Assembly: GCA_013697725.1 (NCBI GenBank)
Contig: JACCWI010000058.1
Span: 1-64,000 of the forward strand
Reading direction: 5' to 3'
Source: Tatlockia sp.
GTDB lineage: Bacteria; Pseudomonadota; Gammaproteobacteria; Legionellales; Legionellaceae
DNA: 64,000 nt
Numbering within the stretch: the stretch's first letter is position 1; each line of letters starts with the position of its first letter. Positions 56,227 through 64,000 of this stretch are shown here, piece after piece. The position numbers and the translations under genes were made by a program. A model generated the notes under the pieces. That model ran no database searches and was not told where the DNA came from. It worked only from the letters and a program-made list of their open reading frames with translations.

Positions 56227-57002
56227 GCCTCAAGAAAATATTTTCCAATCCTATTTTCGTCTTTATAAAGGCATTTTTTAAAAGAAATATTATAATGATA
56301 AATGGCTTTTTCTATTAATTGTGACTTATTTTCCACGTTTGCTTTTATCTTAATATTTTGCAAATAATATTCTACTGTTCGGTGAGATAAGTTTAGAATT
56401 TTTGCAGTTTCCTTTGCGGTTTTACCTTGTATCAATAATCGTAGAATATCTATTTCCCGTGGTGAAAAATAAGGGATATTTGTGCTGGAACTTGCTTTTT
56501 CAGTTTTAGCTATGGGTTTATCTAATAAGAGCTGATTAGAAATAATTGAAAAATCCGCCGCCACTTCACTAAAAGACCTATCTTGCAAGATGATTGCACA
56601 ACCAATAAGGCCTAATAACTGCTTATTATCGTTAAATAAAGGAAACTTAAAGGTCAGTGTGTGGAGATGTATTCCATTGTTTAAGTCTCCAATTTCTTCA
56701 AAAACGCAGAATTGTTTATTGCGAATGACCTGATTATCATTTTCATATATTTTTAAAATTTGTGATTTATTATTAATTTTTTTTTCAAAAGTTGCACCTA
56801 CAGCGTCATGCCTGGATAAATAATCTAAATTTCTTAGGCATTGATCATTAAGATTAGCAATTTCATGATTAGGTTTTGAAATAAAAATATTGAAAGGAAG
56901 GGCGAATAGATCATTTAAGGTCTGCGATCCTTGCTTATTCGATAGTAAAATACCTGCATTCGTAGAGCTTATTAAGATGTCTGAATTCGTTAAATTAGGC
57001 AT
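56181..57002 (-). CDS. PAS domain LuxR-type transcriptional regulator
   Basis: 273 residues. A PAS-like N-terminal sensor region spans about residues 25-150, and a LuxR-type helix-turn-helix spans about 178-235: FSPREIDILRLLIQGKTAKE then LNLSHRTVEYYLQNIK. A tail of about 35 residues follows the DNA-binding domain. Legionella genomes hold many such regulators. The ligand and targets are unknown. Confidence 0.8.
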   Translation of the reverse strand: MPNLTNSDILISSTNAGILLSNKQGSQTLNDLFALPFNIFISKPNHEIANLNDQCLRNLDYLSRHDAVGATFEKKINNKSQILKIYENDNQVIRNKQFCVFEEIGDLNNGIHLHTLTFKFPLFNDNKQLLGLIGCAIILQDRSFSEVAADFSIISNQLLLDKPIAKTEKASSSTNIPYFSPREIDILRLLIQGKTAKETAKILNLSHRTVEYYLQNIKIKANVENKSQLIEKAIYHYNISFKKCLYKDENRIGKYFLEAYLTLINSCSFFTFR

Positions 57003-57228
57003 AAATTTTCTATTAAGAGATCAGGTTTATTATTAACTCAATTGTTCATAATACAGTCATTAAGTAGAATATACAAGTCATAATAAACCTTTGGTGTAAT
57101 GGGGGACTTGATGTCATGGCGGCTGCGAAATTCAGAGTACTATTATCTAGCCCTCTCATAAATTGGCTATGCTGAACTAAGCCACTGACTTATCATTGCT
57201 TTCCACTTAAGCTGACGGTGATGCAATT

Positions 57229-57624
57229 CTATGTGGTGATAGAAAATTGTATACTAAACTCATCAAAAAGAGCTGTTGGTATTAACGGGGCTCTTCCCCT
57301 ATGAGGCTTATTATTTTCAGTTAGTTGAACTAATCCATATTGCTCCATTTTCCTTAATGTTCTCAAGATATTGTTAGCCTTTCGCTTATGCCCAGTGAGC
57401 TCTTCCAGTTCAGAAACAGACTGCGGTTTCAGCGTAATGATTAATTTCAGTAATTGCTGATTTTCTTCTGAAAGAACATTTGCCAGTGATTTCATTGAAG
57501 TAAACCAAATTTTTGGTTCATTTGTTTGTGGATGATATTTCCCCTTAGCTATAGCAATAGTTCTTGCTTTATATTGCTCTAGTGGCATTATCCCGATGTA
57601 AGCTTTGTTGTGTACTTTATTCAT
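57229..57624 (-). CDS. TumA-like antitoxin (HVO_A0114-type winged-helix protein)
   Basis: 131 residues. A winged helix lies at about 55-115 (SVSELEELTGHKRKANNILR followed by LRKMEQYGLVQL). This family is paired with TumE toxins as DNA-binding antitoxin. It overlaps the end of the toxin gene by 8 bases and would repress the pair. Family assignment is from remembered features. Confidence 0.65.
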   Translation of the reverse strand: MNKVHNKAYIGIMPLEQYKARTIAIAKGKYHPQTNEPKIWFTSMKSLANVLSEENQQLLKLIITLKPQSVSELEELTGHKRKANNILRTLRKMEQYGLVQLTENNKPHRGRAPLIPTALFDEFSIQFSITT

Positions 57625-57988
57625 ATTTCCTCCCCTTTAGGGCTATAACACGCTTATCTACTTCATTCCAGAAATCCTCAAGAAGCTTTCCAGCATTTAT
57701 ATATCGATATGGCTTACCTTGATCATTTTCATCAAAGTGCCAGTGATCATAAGTTCTTATAGGTGCAACGCCTCTCTTTGCGCCAAATTTAATTTCATGA
57801 GAATTATCGAATCCCATAATTCTTTTATTGTGCTTATCATGTAATGTAAGTGAATAACGTATTCCCTGGGGCCTATTTAATACTCGTTTTATATTAAATT
57901 TGACCCATAATCCCAATGTCTCATCTATTATGATGCGGTCACCATTAAGCAATAATAAATTTTCAAGAGTATGATCTAATTCCTTCAT
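57617..57988 (-). CDS. TumE-like toxin (DUF6516 family)
   Basis: 123 residues. Features recalled from the TumE family are GLWVKFNIKRV, RPQGIRYSLTLHD and IRTYDHWHFDE. It is the first gene of a two-gene unit with the TumA-like antitoxin. The toxic activity is not known to me. The short overlapping pair in an accessory region supports a toxin-antitoxin call. Confidence 0.65.
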   Translation of the reverse strand: MKELDHTLENLLLLNGDRIIIDETLGLWVKFNIKRVLNRPQGIRYSLTLHDKHNKRIMGFDNSHEIKFGAKRGVAPIRTYDHWHFDENDQGKPYRYINAGKLLEDFWNEVDKRVIALKGRKYE

Positions 57989-58212
57989 AATTTGATTATA
58001 TCATCAAGTGATATGTTTTCAATCCATAATAAATAATTTAACGTCATAGATATTGCAAGTTAGTTAACTCCAAATTCTGAGGGGAATGCTAGAATTATCT
58101 GGGGGTCAACTCAACATTGATCTCAAATATACCCGAATAGGAGCTATGTAGAAATTAGGCCAACTGAATGAAGCATCTTTAATCCCTCTTTAATAAAGCA
58201 TTAAGGTTAATT

Positions 58213-58221
58213 TGCTATAAT
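58213..58221 (+). promoter_or_regulatory. Extended -10 promoter of the papain-like gene
   Basis: TGCTATAAT is a full extended -10 element 30 bases upstream of the ATG at 58251. No good -35 is seen 17 bases before it, which an extended -10 can tolerate. The rest of the 57989-58250 gap shows no gene. Confidence 0.55.
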
Positions 58222-58250
58222 TTTCCTAGAGTGTGAACTTAGGAGCTTCT

Positions 58251-58466
58251 ATGTTTAGCCCAGAGCTAATTAATTTTTTTAATTTGCTAACTCAAAGTAA
58301 AATAAAGCTATTTTTATCTAATGAATTAGTCTTGGGTGATTTCTCTCAAAAAGTTGAAAGGCTTGATGAAACTCAATTTAGCATTGAGACTCTGGATTTT
58401 GAGCGCGGTGACCAAGAGTCTTTATTAGATTACTACGAGGCTTCAACGAACAACGCAAAGAGTTAG
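58251..58466 (+). pseudogene. N-terminal part of a frameshifted effector-like gene
   Basis: Begins with ATG 58251, AGGAG 5 bases upstream, and reads MFSPELINFFNLLTQSKIKL to a stop at 58466. Around 58439 the frame breaks: one missing base in a GG run. In the next frame the sequence continues FNEQRKELVSGIYQLNVYIQ as a coiled-coil region leading into the downstream domain. Together with 58439-59836 it forms one gene of about 528 residues. It could be a mutation or a sequencing error. Confidence 0.65.
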
Positions 58467-59836
58467 TCAGCGGCATATATCAATTAAATGTCTATATTCA
58501 AAGGATTAAGCAACTTTTAGAAAAATACAATCTACAGGAAGGAAAACTTAAGGCAATTCAAAACAAATTATCAATCTGTTTATCTAACTTGGAAGCTCAA
58601 TTTAAAGACGCTGAATTTAAACTTCTAAATTTAAGAAAGTCTCTGCAAGCCTGCAAAGTTATATTAGTAACCGATGAAACGGATTTGGAGACACTAAAAT
58701 CACATGAAGGCTTTCTGTATATAAAAAAAAATGGAAATTATAAATCCATTTACAATAACCAAATTCACTATGATACCTTAGGCAATGCCAATGCTAAAAC
58801 CGCCAAACAAATTTTAAGTATTACCTCAAAGAAATCACAGTCTGCATCTAAGGAAAAAGCTGAAATACTACAAGAAGAAAGACCTAAAATTAAGGCACAA
58901 CCCAACAGTATTACAGTAGAAATATGGTACCACCAACCCCTGGAGCTAAATCGTTCAATCTTTGGCTTTGCTTCAGACGGACATGTTTCTTTAGAAATTT
59001 GTGATTCAAATCGTGAGAGTCATTATGTAAGTTTTTATAGTTCCAGTCATCCTGAACCCGCGCTGCTGAGCGAGCTGCTTAGTGTGCCGAGTTATAAATC
59101 GGCTCCAGGATTATTCAAACAAAAAATCGATGATATCTTATCTTATGTGGATGAGAGTAAGTACATAGAACATCAGAAAATTACTTTTGACTCTAACCAT
59201 TTCCCTGAGCTTAACATTGATAAGGCAGTAACCTGGTCAAAAAATTTTAAAAATTCTCCTGAAGAAAATAATTTTAATTTTTATACAAATAATTGTTCGA
59301 CCGTTAGTTTAGCTGGGATGCTAGCTGCCGGATTTGGAGAAATTGTCGCACCCCCAGATACCTATGTAGTTACCGCGCAAGAAGTTTTTGATTATGCTAA
59401 GGCTGTAAAAAACACTAAAGCGAATAACCAAAACCTGGATTATTATATTGATAAAAGAAAAATTCTAGAAGAAAAAATAGTAGAACTGATTAGTGGGGAT
59501 ACTAATAGCGAGGGCATTAAAAAAATGCAAAAACTGGGTTCCAGAATTAGTTTAAGTGTATTACAAAACATTTTAACTAAAAAAGAAGGGAAGGGCCTTG
59601 TGAAAGAGGTTAAACAGAATTATTCCCATTCCCATTTTTTTGGTAAAGGAAGATCTAAATGGGCAGATGAATTTTATAAGTTTTTACGCAATGTAAACTT
59701 ACAAGATAATTCGAATGAAATGATTACTGAGAATTTAAAAAAGATTGAGATTATTATCGCTCTTAAGATTAATGAAAGTGCAGAAGAAAAAGAAATAAAA
59801 AGAGACATCAATAAGCATTTTAAATTTCAAAGATGA
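58439..59836 (+). pseudogene. Papain-like (permuted NlpC/P60-like) effector candidate, C-terminal part
   Basis: Continues the frame broken at 58439. A coiled coil of about 60 residues leads to a domain with FGFASDGHVSLEIC (His codon at 58982) and FNFYTNNCSTVSLAGMLAAG (Cys codon at 59294). His before Cys is the order of permuted papain-like hydrolases. An Asp or Asn third residue was not assigned. A charged helical tail follows. No signal peptide was seen. Given Legionella context it may be a Dot/Icm effector or toxin-like enzyme. If translated alone, a TTG or ATG near 58589 would serve. Confidence 0.6.
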
Positions 59837-59861
59837 TACTTGCTATATCAGTCTAGTTTTA

Positions 59862-60575
59862 TTAGTTAGCACAATTTCCTTTAATTAAACCCTCTAAACT
59901 GCTACCTAATAAATTGGTTAAATAATCCAATTTTTGGTGATTTACCGCCAAAAATTGATTAATTTCTACTTCAATGCCAGTGTAATCCCCATTGGCAAAA
60001 CGCTTTCTGAGTGCAGTAGTAAAACCATCGCTAATACCGCGATAAGGTCGATTTGCATAGGCGCGCAGAGTTTTATCCTGTTTTCTAATTTCTTTGAGCC
60101 AACGTTGAGCCAGCATTTTTTCACTAAGCCTTCTCGGATCATAAAGCAGTCCAAGGTCAATATTACGCTCGATTTCATTGAATATAGGAGTAAAACTGTG
60201 GATGGATAAATGTAAAACTTGTTTTTCAAGCTTAATAGACTGTTCAATCTTCTGTTCTATTTTTTGGCGAAAAGGTAAATAATAGCTTTGAATAACGGAA
60301 GTCTTGTCTTCTACTGAAAGAACAGTACTAATTTCTGAAAAGCACTGACGATGAGAAAGGCTGCGATTGCAATCAATGAGCAAACGGGTGGTTTGAGCTT
60401 GGACAAAATCACAGTTAAACGAAGTGCATAACGCTTTAGCGATATCTAAAGAACCAAAATCAATGCCCCGATGCGATATTAACAATTCTTGATGAGGAGC
60501 AAACAAATCGGTGTAGGCCTCTGGAACAGTATTAACAGCGTGTTCACAGCTAATAATCAAAGCAATGCTTTTCAT
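59862..60575 (-). CDS. N-formylglutamate amidohydrolase family protein
   Basis: 237 residues. ALIISCEHAVNTVPEAY at the start and TTRLLIDCNRSLSH are the family's metal-binding and substrate motifs, with LHLSIHSFTPIFN in the middle. It would hydrolyse an N-acyl or amide bond of a glutamate-like substrate. Last of the four overlapping genes; its ATG overlaps the ligase stop by 4 bases. The family often occurs with GCS2 and ATP-grasp ligases, where it may trim or release a product. Confidence 0.85.
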   Translation of the reverse strand: MKSIALIISCEHAVNTVPEAYTDLFAPHQELLISHRGIDFGSLDIAKALCTSFNCDFVQAQTTRLLIDCNRSLSHRQCFSEISTVLSVEDKTSVIQSYYLPFRQKIEQKIEQSIKLEKQVLHLSIHSFTPIFNEIERNIDLGLLYDPRRLSEKMLAQRWLKEIRKQDKTLRAYANRPYRGISDGFTTALRKRFANGDYTGIEVEINQFLAVNHQKLDYLTNLLGSSLEGLIKGNCAN

Positions 60576-61795
60576 GACGCGTTAAACATTTGATTAGTGC
60601 GCAAACAATGGCTTAACTGGCGATAAACACGTACTAAGGTTGTCTTGCTCAAATTCGAGCCACAGGCACGTAAAATCCGTTCACTTAAATTGCCTTGGCT
60701 TAAAATATACTCTAGGGTGGACTGGGAATTTTTATCCAAATCGCTACTAACACGCTCAATCAATCGTGACCAAAACTCGGTAGCGGACCGTCTGCTCGCT
60801 GGTAAATTCCATTGTCTGCTGAATTCTGCATCATCAATCTTCGTTGACAAACCCTCTTTAATGGCCTCGTCATAAATTGTTCGCAGACGGTGAGTTTCAC
60901 AGGGCTTATCTAAATAATAGTCAGAATTTCGCTGTAAATATTGCAAAATTGCCTGTATCACAAGCGCAATTGCTATATCTGCTTGGACAGATTCTTGAGA
61001 ATCTAAAATTCGAATTTCAATCGCCTTGACATCAAATTTAGGAATAGCTGCTCTGGAATTAAGCCACCCTTGTTGCAAAATTCCCTCAGGATCGTGAACG
61101 CTAATATCCTTATACATAGGCGTTAAAATCGTTTGCTTGTAAATTGCTTCAGACTGAATAAATTCAGGAATTATATCTCCTGCAATTGAAGGAATTTGCT
61201 GCTGATTTTTACCATAAAAATACAGGCGTGAATCCTTAAATCCCGTTTTTTTGCCATCTAAAAAGGGAGAGCTCGCAGCTAAGGCGGGTAAAAGAGGAAG
61301 TATCAAGCGAATCGCATTATGAAGCTGATTAAATTCCTCATCATTGGCAAAAGGCATATTGACATGCATGCTCTGCAGGTTTGACCAGCCATGACCTTGA
61401 CAGTTAAAAATTTCATCGTATTTTTTATAAATTGCATTATTGCCATGAGGCCAACGCTTAGTCTCCGATTGAGGGTTCATCCACGGGTGTGCGCCTGTTG
61501 GCAAAAATTCCAAATTGTGTTGAGCCAAGAGTGGTTGAATTTTATCAATCGCTTGTTGAAACTGCGCGACAAAGGGTGCTTGTGGTGATTTAGGACCATT
61601 GTTTTTTAATTCAAGCACGTGCATGACAAGTTCGTTACTCGCGGCAATTTCACCCATTTTTACTTCATTAACCAGTTCTCCGGCTAAGGCCTTAAGAATC
61701 AGATCAGATTTAGGTTGCACATCGAGGGTGTCTTTATCAACGAGCATGTATTCAATTTCAAGACCTAGAACAGAAAAAATAGAAAAATCAGACAT
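60572..61795 (-). CDS. GCS2-family carboxylate-amine ligase
   Basis: 407 residues. The N-terminal GLEIEYMLVD (glutamate ligands E-X-E) and the middle QSMHVNMPF plus VKAIEIRILDSQES match the glutamate-cysteine ligase family 2 (YbdK type). It would couple a carboxylate to an amine with ATP. The start MSDFSIFSVLG at 61795 is preferred; it overlaps the ATP-grasp gene by 8 bases. Neighbouring ligase and hydrolases suggest a peptide-like product. Confidence 0.85.
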   Translation of the reverse strand: MSDFSIFSVLGLEIEYMLVDKDTLDVQPKSDLILKALAGELVNEVKMGEIAASNELVMHVLELKNNGPKSPQAPFVAQFQQAIDKIQPLLAQHNLEFLPTGAHPWMNPQSETKRWPHGNNAIYKKYDEIFNCQGHGWSNLQSMHVNMPFANDEEFNQLHNAIRLILPLLPALAASSPFLDGKKTGFKDSRLYFYGKNQQQIPSIAGDIIPEFIQSEAIYKQTILTPMYKDISVHDPEGILQQGWLNSRAAIPKFDVKAIEIRILDSQESVQADIAIALVIQAILQYLQRNSDYYLDKPCETHRLRTIYDEAIKEGLSTKIDDAEFSRQWNLPASRRSATEFWSRLIERVSSDLDKNSQSTLEYILSQGNLSERILRACGSNLSKTTLVRVYRQLSHCLRTNQMFNAS

Positions 61796-63245
61796 AACCG
61801 TGTTTCCTGCGAATTCGTTGTAAAAAGACATTCATTACTTGTTCATAAAGCGCTTCACCTAAAATTTCATCTTCAATTCCAAAATCAATATTAGGATTAT
61901 CATTTACTTCAATCACATAATGCTTATCACCATGACTCTTAATGTCAACACCATAAAGACCATCACCTATTAAGCGAGTGGCCTTTAAAGCAGTCTTAAC
62001 TACTGCTTCAGGGACTGCATGCAAAGGCACCGTTTCATGGCCGCCTTCGATAATGTTCGCATTAGATGCATCCCAATTGTAGATTTGCCAATGATTTTTC
62101 GCCATAAAATAGCGGCAAGCAAAAATAGCTCGATGGTCTAAAACACCAATACGCCAGTCATATTCTGTAGGAATAAAGGGCTGAATTAACACCAAGTCTG
62201 AAATTTTAAAAAATTGCGCTAAGGTTTTATCCAAGGCTTTCTCATCGTCGAGTTTAATTACGCCATGAGAAAAAGCGCTATCCGGCCGTTTGATAACGCA
62301 AGGAAAATTTATATCCGGCACGGCTTTATCGTATTTACTAATAAACGTGGTTTCCGGTGTTAATATTTGATGACTGCGCATTAATTCGGCAAGATAAACC
62401 TTATTGGAACATTTAACAATGGATTGCGGATCATCAATAACCACTAAATTTTCCTGTTCGGCACGTCTAGCCATACGATAAGTGTAATGATTTACCGAGG
62501 TGGTTGCGCGTATAAATAAAGCATCGTATTCTGCAATTGATTTACCATCACTTTTTTCAATAAAATCAACGTTTAAGCCCATGGATTCGCCTATATTGGC
62601 GAAAATATCTAACGCTTTTTTATTGGAAGGCGCATTTAACTCCGTAGGGTCAACCAAGATGGCCAGGTCATGAAAACGCTGCTTTTTTCGCCATTGATGA
62701 AAGCGTTTTTTGGACAAATAACTTTCAGCCGCCTCATGCATAAAGTCAATATGGTTCGTCGGAATTTCAACAAAGGGCAACACTTGTAAGCTTTTAATTC
62801 GCCATTGTTTTTTCTTTTCAAAAGAAAAGCGTAGTAGTGGTAGGGGAAATAAACCATGTAATTTTTTTGCTAGCGGCGCATGACATTTAGCCAAATTTTG
62901 GCCAAAATACAAGCTGTATACAAATTCATCTGTTTTTATATCATGCAGACTATGCTGAATTTCATCATCTACATCTTGTGAAATAAATTTAGACAAACTT
63001 GCACTTAACACATCTTGAATACTATCCACCGAAGGTATAATTTTGTGATCCCGAGCATGGGCTAGTAGTGAAACATAGTAGCCGATGGTCTGGTGATTAT
63101 AAGATCGGCAAAGGTTAATCACTCTAAGTGATTTGGATTGATGGTAATTTTCATTCGATAAATAATCAGTTGCATCTACAATTGCTGCCAGTGGGCTTAA
63201 AAACTCCCAGCTGGCTGCGTCATCCGTTACTATTATTGTTTGCAT
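61788..63245 (-). CDS. RimK-like ATP-grasp ligase with N-terminal RLAN-type domain
   Basis: 485 residues. Residues about 1-200 form the N-terminal domain (VINLCRSYNHQTIGYYVSLL) found in a subfamily of RimK relatives. ATP-grasp features follow: PCVIKRPDSAFSHGV, VLIQPFIPTEYDWRIGVLDH, YGVDIKSHG and VIEVNDNPNID. It probably ligates an amino acid or peptide through an acyl phosphate. It overlaps the C39-like gene by 26 bases and the GCS2 gene by 8. Confidence 0.85.
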   Translation of the reverse strand: MQTIIVTDDAASWEFLSPLAAIVDATDYLSNENYHQSKSLRVINLCRSYNHQTIGYYVSLLAHARDHKIIPSVDSIQDVLSASLSKFISQDVDDEIQHSLHDIKTDEFVYSLYFGQNLAKCHAPLAKKLHGLFPLPLLRFSFEKKKQWRIKSLQVLPFVEIPTNHIDFMHEAAESYLSKKRFHQWRKKQRFHDLAILVDPTELNAPSNKKALDIFANIGESMGLNVDFIEKSDGKSIAEYDALFIRATTSVNHYTYRMARRAEQENLVVIDDPQSIVKCSNKVYLAELMRSHQILTPETTFISKYDKAVPDINFPCVIKRPDSAFSHGVIKLDDEKALDKTLAQFFKISDLVLIQPFIPTEYDWRIGVLDHRAIFACRYFMAKNHWQIYNWDASNANIIEGGHETVPLHAVPEAVVKTALKATRLIGDGLYGVDIKSHGDKHYVIEVNDNPNIDFGIEDEILGEALYEQVMNVFLQRIRRKHGYV

Positions 63246-63963
63246 TCAGGGCTCTTGGTTGAATTATCAGTAAATTGGCATCATAAGTTAGGACACCCAG
63301 GAGAATTGAGTTTATTAAACGGATAGAACTCACTTTATAATAGTTATCCTGTGAAATTGGGTTCGCGCGATGTGGATCAGCAACAATAATATGTCGTTGG
63401 CTTTCATCATATCCACAAAGTACTACAAAATGGCCACAAGGTGTGCCACGAATATCATCATAAAGCGCCTCACCTTTTTCATTATAAAGCTCGCGAGGAC
63501 AACGATAAAGGTAGGTTGCGCTTAACCCGGTCAATATAGGAATAGATTTCAAAAAATATTGTTTCAGCAAATGAACGCTAAGGGTTCGAAAACGGATTTG
63601 GCCGCCAAGTTCAAGAAATTCAATGTAAGATTGGCTTTCCTGTAGAAAGCCAAGTTCAGTTTTGTGCTGCATTTGTGCAGTTAACTTTGCAGCTAAAGTT
63701 TCCCAGGCAAATTCTTGTGCAGGATCAAACCAGGTTGGATCAAACATGGAGACATTATTGACATAAATGATAGCTGAAAAATCCATTGATAAAGCATGTT
63801 TGCCGAGCATTGGTGCAAGGGTGCCTCCTGAATAAGAACGTTCAACACCCTGCACCACTTGATCAAGCTCTATATTAAAACCGTAATATTTATACAGGGC
63901 GTGCAGGCTAGTTGGGCCGCAGCTCGCATCATCAGGTTGAGTATGGATGGTTAATTCAATCAT
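63220..63963 (-). CDS. C39-like papain-fold peptidase
   Basis: 247 residues. The catalytic set is visible: Gln and Cys in HTQPDDASCGPTSL at the N-terminus, His in GTPCGHFVVLCGYDE and Asp in IIVADPHRANP. It lacks a transporter domain and signal peptide, so it acts in the cytoplasm. First gene of the four-gene operon; it may cleave or amidate the ligase product or a precursor peptide. No precursor gene is visible downstream inside the window. Confidence 0.8.
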   Translation of the reverse strand: MIELTIHTQPDDASCGPTSLHALYKYYGFNIELDQVVQGVERSYSGGTLAPMLGKHALSMDFSAIIYVNNVSMFDPTWFDPAQEFAWETLAAKLTAQMQHKTELGFLQESQSYIEFLELGGQIRFRTLSVHLLKQYFLKSIPILTGLSATYLYRCPRELYNEKGEALYDDIRGTPCGHFVVLCGYDESQRHIIVADPHRANPISQDNYYKVSSIRLINSILLGVLTYDANLLIIQPRALNANNNSNG

Positions 63964-64000
63964 AGTGGTTTAACTTTTGCTGAACAATATTCGAAATAGA

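Noticed and set aside
57003-57228. Suspected insertion-sequence remnant between the LuxR-type gene and the TumA-like gene
   Set aside because: No terminal inverted repeats, target duplication or transposase fragment could be identified.
57989-58212. Suspected mobile-element scar with GGGG-containing motifs before the papain-like gene
   Set aside because: No repeated ends or recognisable transposase residues; kept as plain intergenic sequence.

Overview
The window looks like a chromosomal segment of a Legionella-type gammaproteobacterium. The base composition is AT-rich. The Fur protein begins with MEESQQLKDAGLKIT, as I remember it from Legionella. A lipid A very-long-chain acyl cluster is present, and there are large repeat proteins of the kind found among intracellular-pathogen effectors. 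The species cannot be fixed from sequence reading alone.

Layout. Positions 1-13741 carry the 3' end of tuf, then the complete S10, spc and alpha ribosomal-protein operons on the + strand (rpsJ to rplQ, including secY, rpmJ and rpoA), closed by a clear intrinsic terminator. Positions 14276-17425 encode a 1049-residue repeat protein with a C-terminal membrane helix, a candidate Dot/Icm effector. Positions 17487-21101 (- strand) hold an alpha/beta hydrolase, a winged-helix/nucleotidyltransferase protein, ssb and a YajR-type MFS transporter. Positions 21402-27041 (+) hold a fatty-acid set: FabL-like enoyl reductase, long acyl carrier protein, double-hotdog dehydratase, ketosynthase, cysteine-less ketosynthase and a lipid A acyltransferase. 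It parallels the acpXL-lpxXL cluster of rhizobia and probably makes and attaches the very-long-chain acyl group of lipid A.

Positions 27220-34712 are housekeeping: a short DsbD and a small two-cysteine membrane protein, trkH, trkA, dapF and lptM on the - strand; an esterase, ratA and a RnfH-family gene on the + strand; bamE on the - strand. fur (34876) and a HerA/YjgR-type ATPase follow. Positions 36897-51721 form an accessory island: a small membrane protein, a secreted Ig/cadherin-like protein broken by a one-base frameshift in an A6 tract, a 3769-residue YD/RHS-repeat protein with LysM and a hydrophobic pre-toxin region, and a small membrane protein one base downstream that is a candidate immunity factor.

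Positions 51823-59836 carry a hybrid sensor kinase with an unrecognised partner, a small basic peptide gene, a frameshifted PQ-loop/SemiSWEET pseudogene, a PAS-LuxR regulator, a TumE/TumA-type toxin-antitoxin pair and a frameshifted papain-like effector candidate. Positions 59862-63963 (- strand) are a tightly overlapping four-gene operon: C39-like peptidase, RimK-like ATP-grasp ligase, GCS2 ligase and N-formylglutamate amidohydrolase. It looks like a dedicated peptide-ligation/amide-hydrolysis pathway.

No rRNA, tRNA, CRISPR array or intact insertion sequence was seen. The places most worth following up are the giant RHS island, the amidoligase operon and the cysteine-less ketosynthase.
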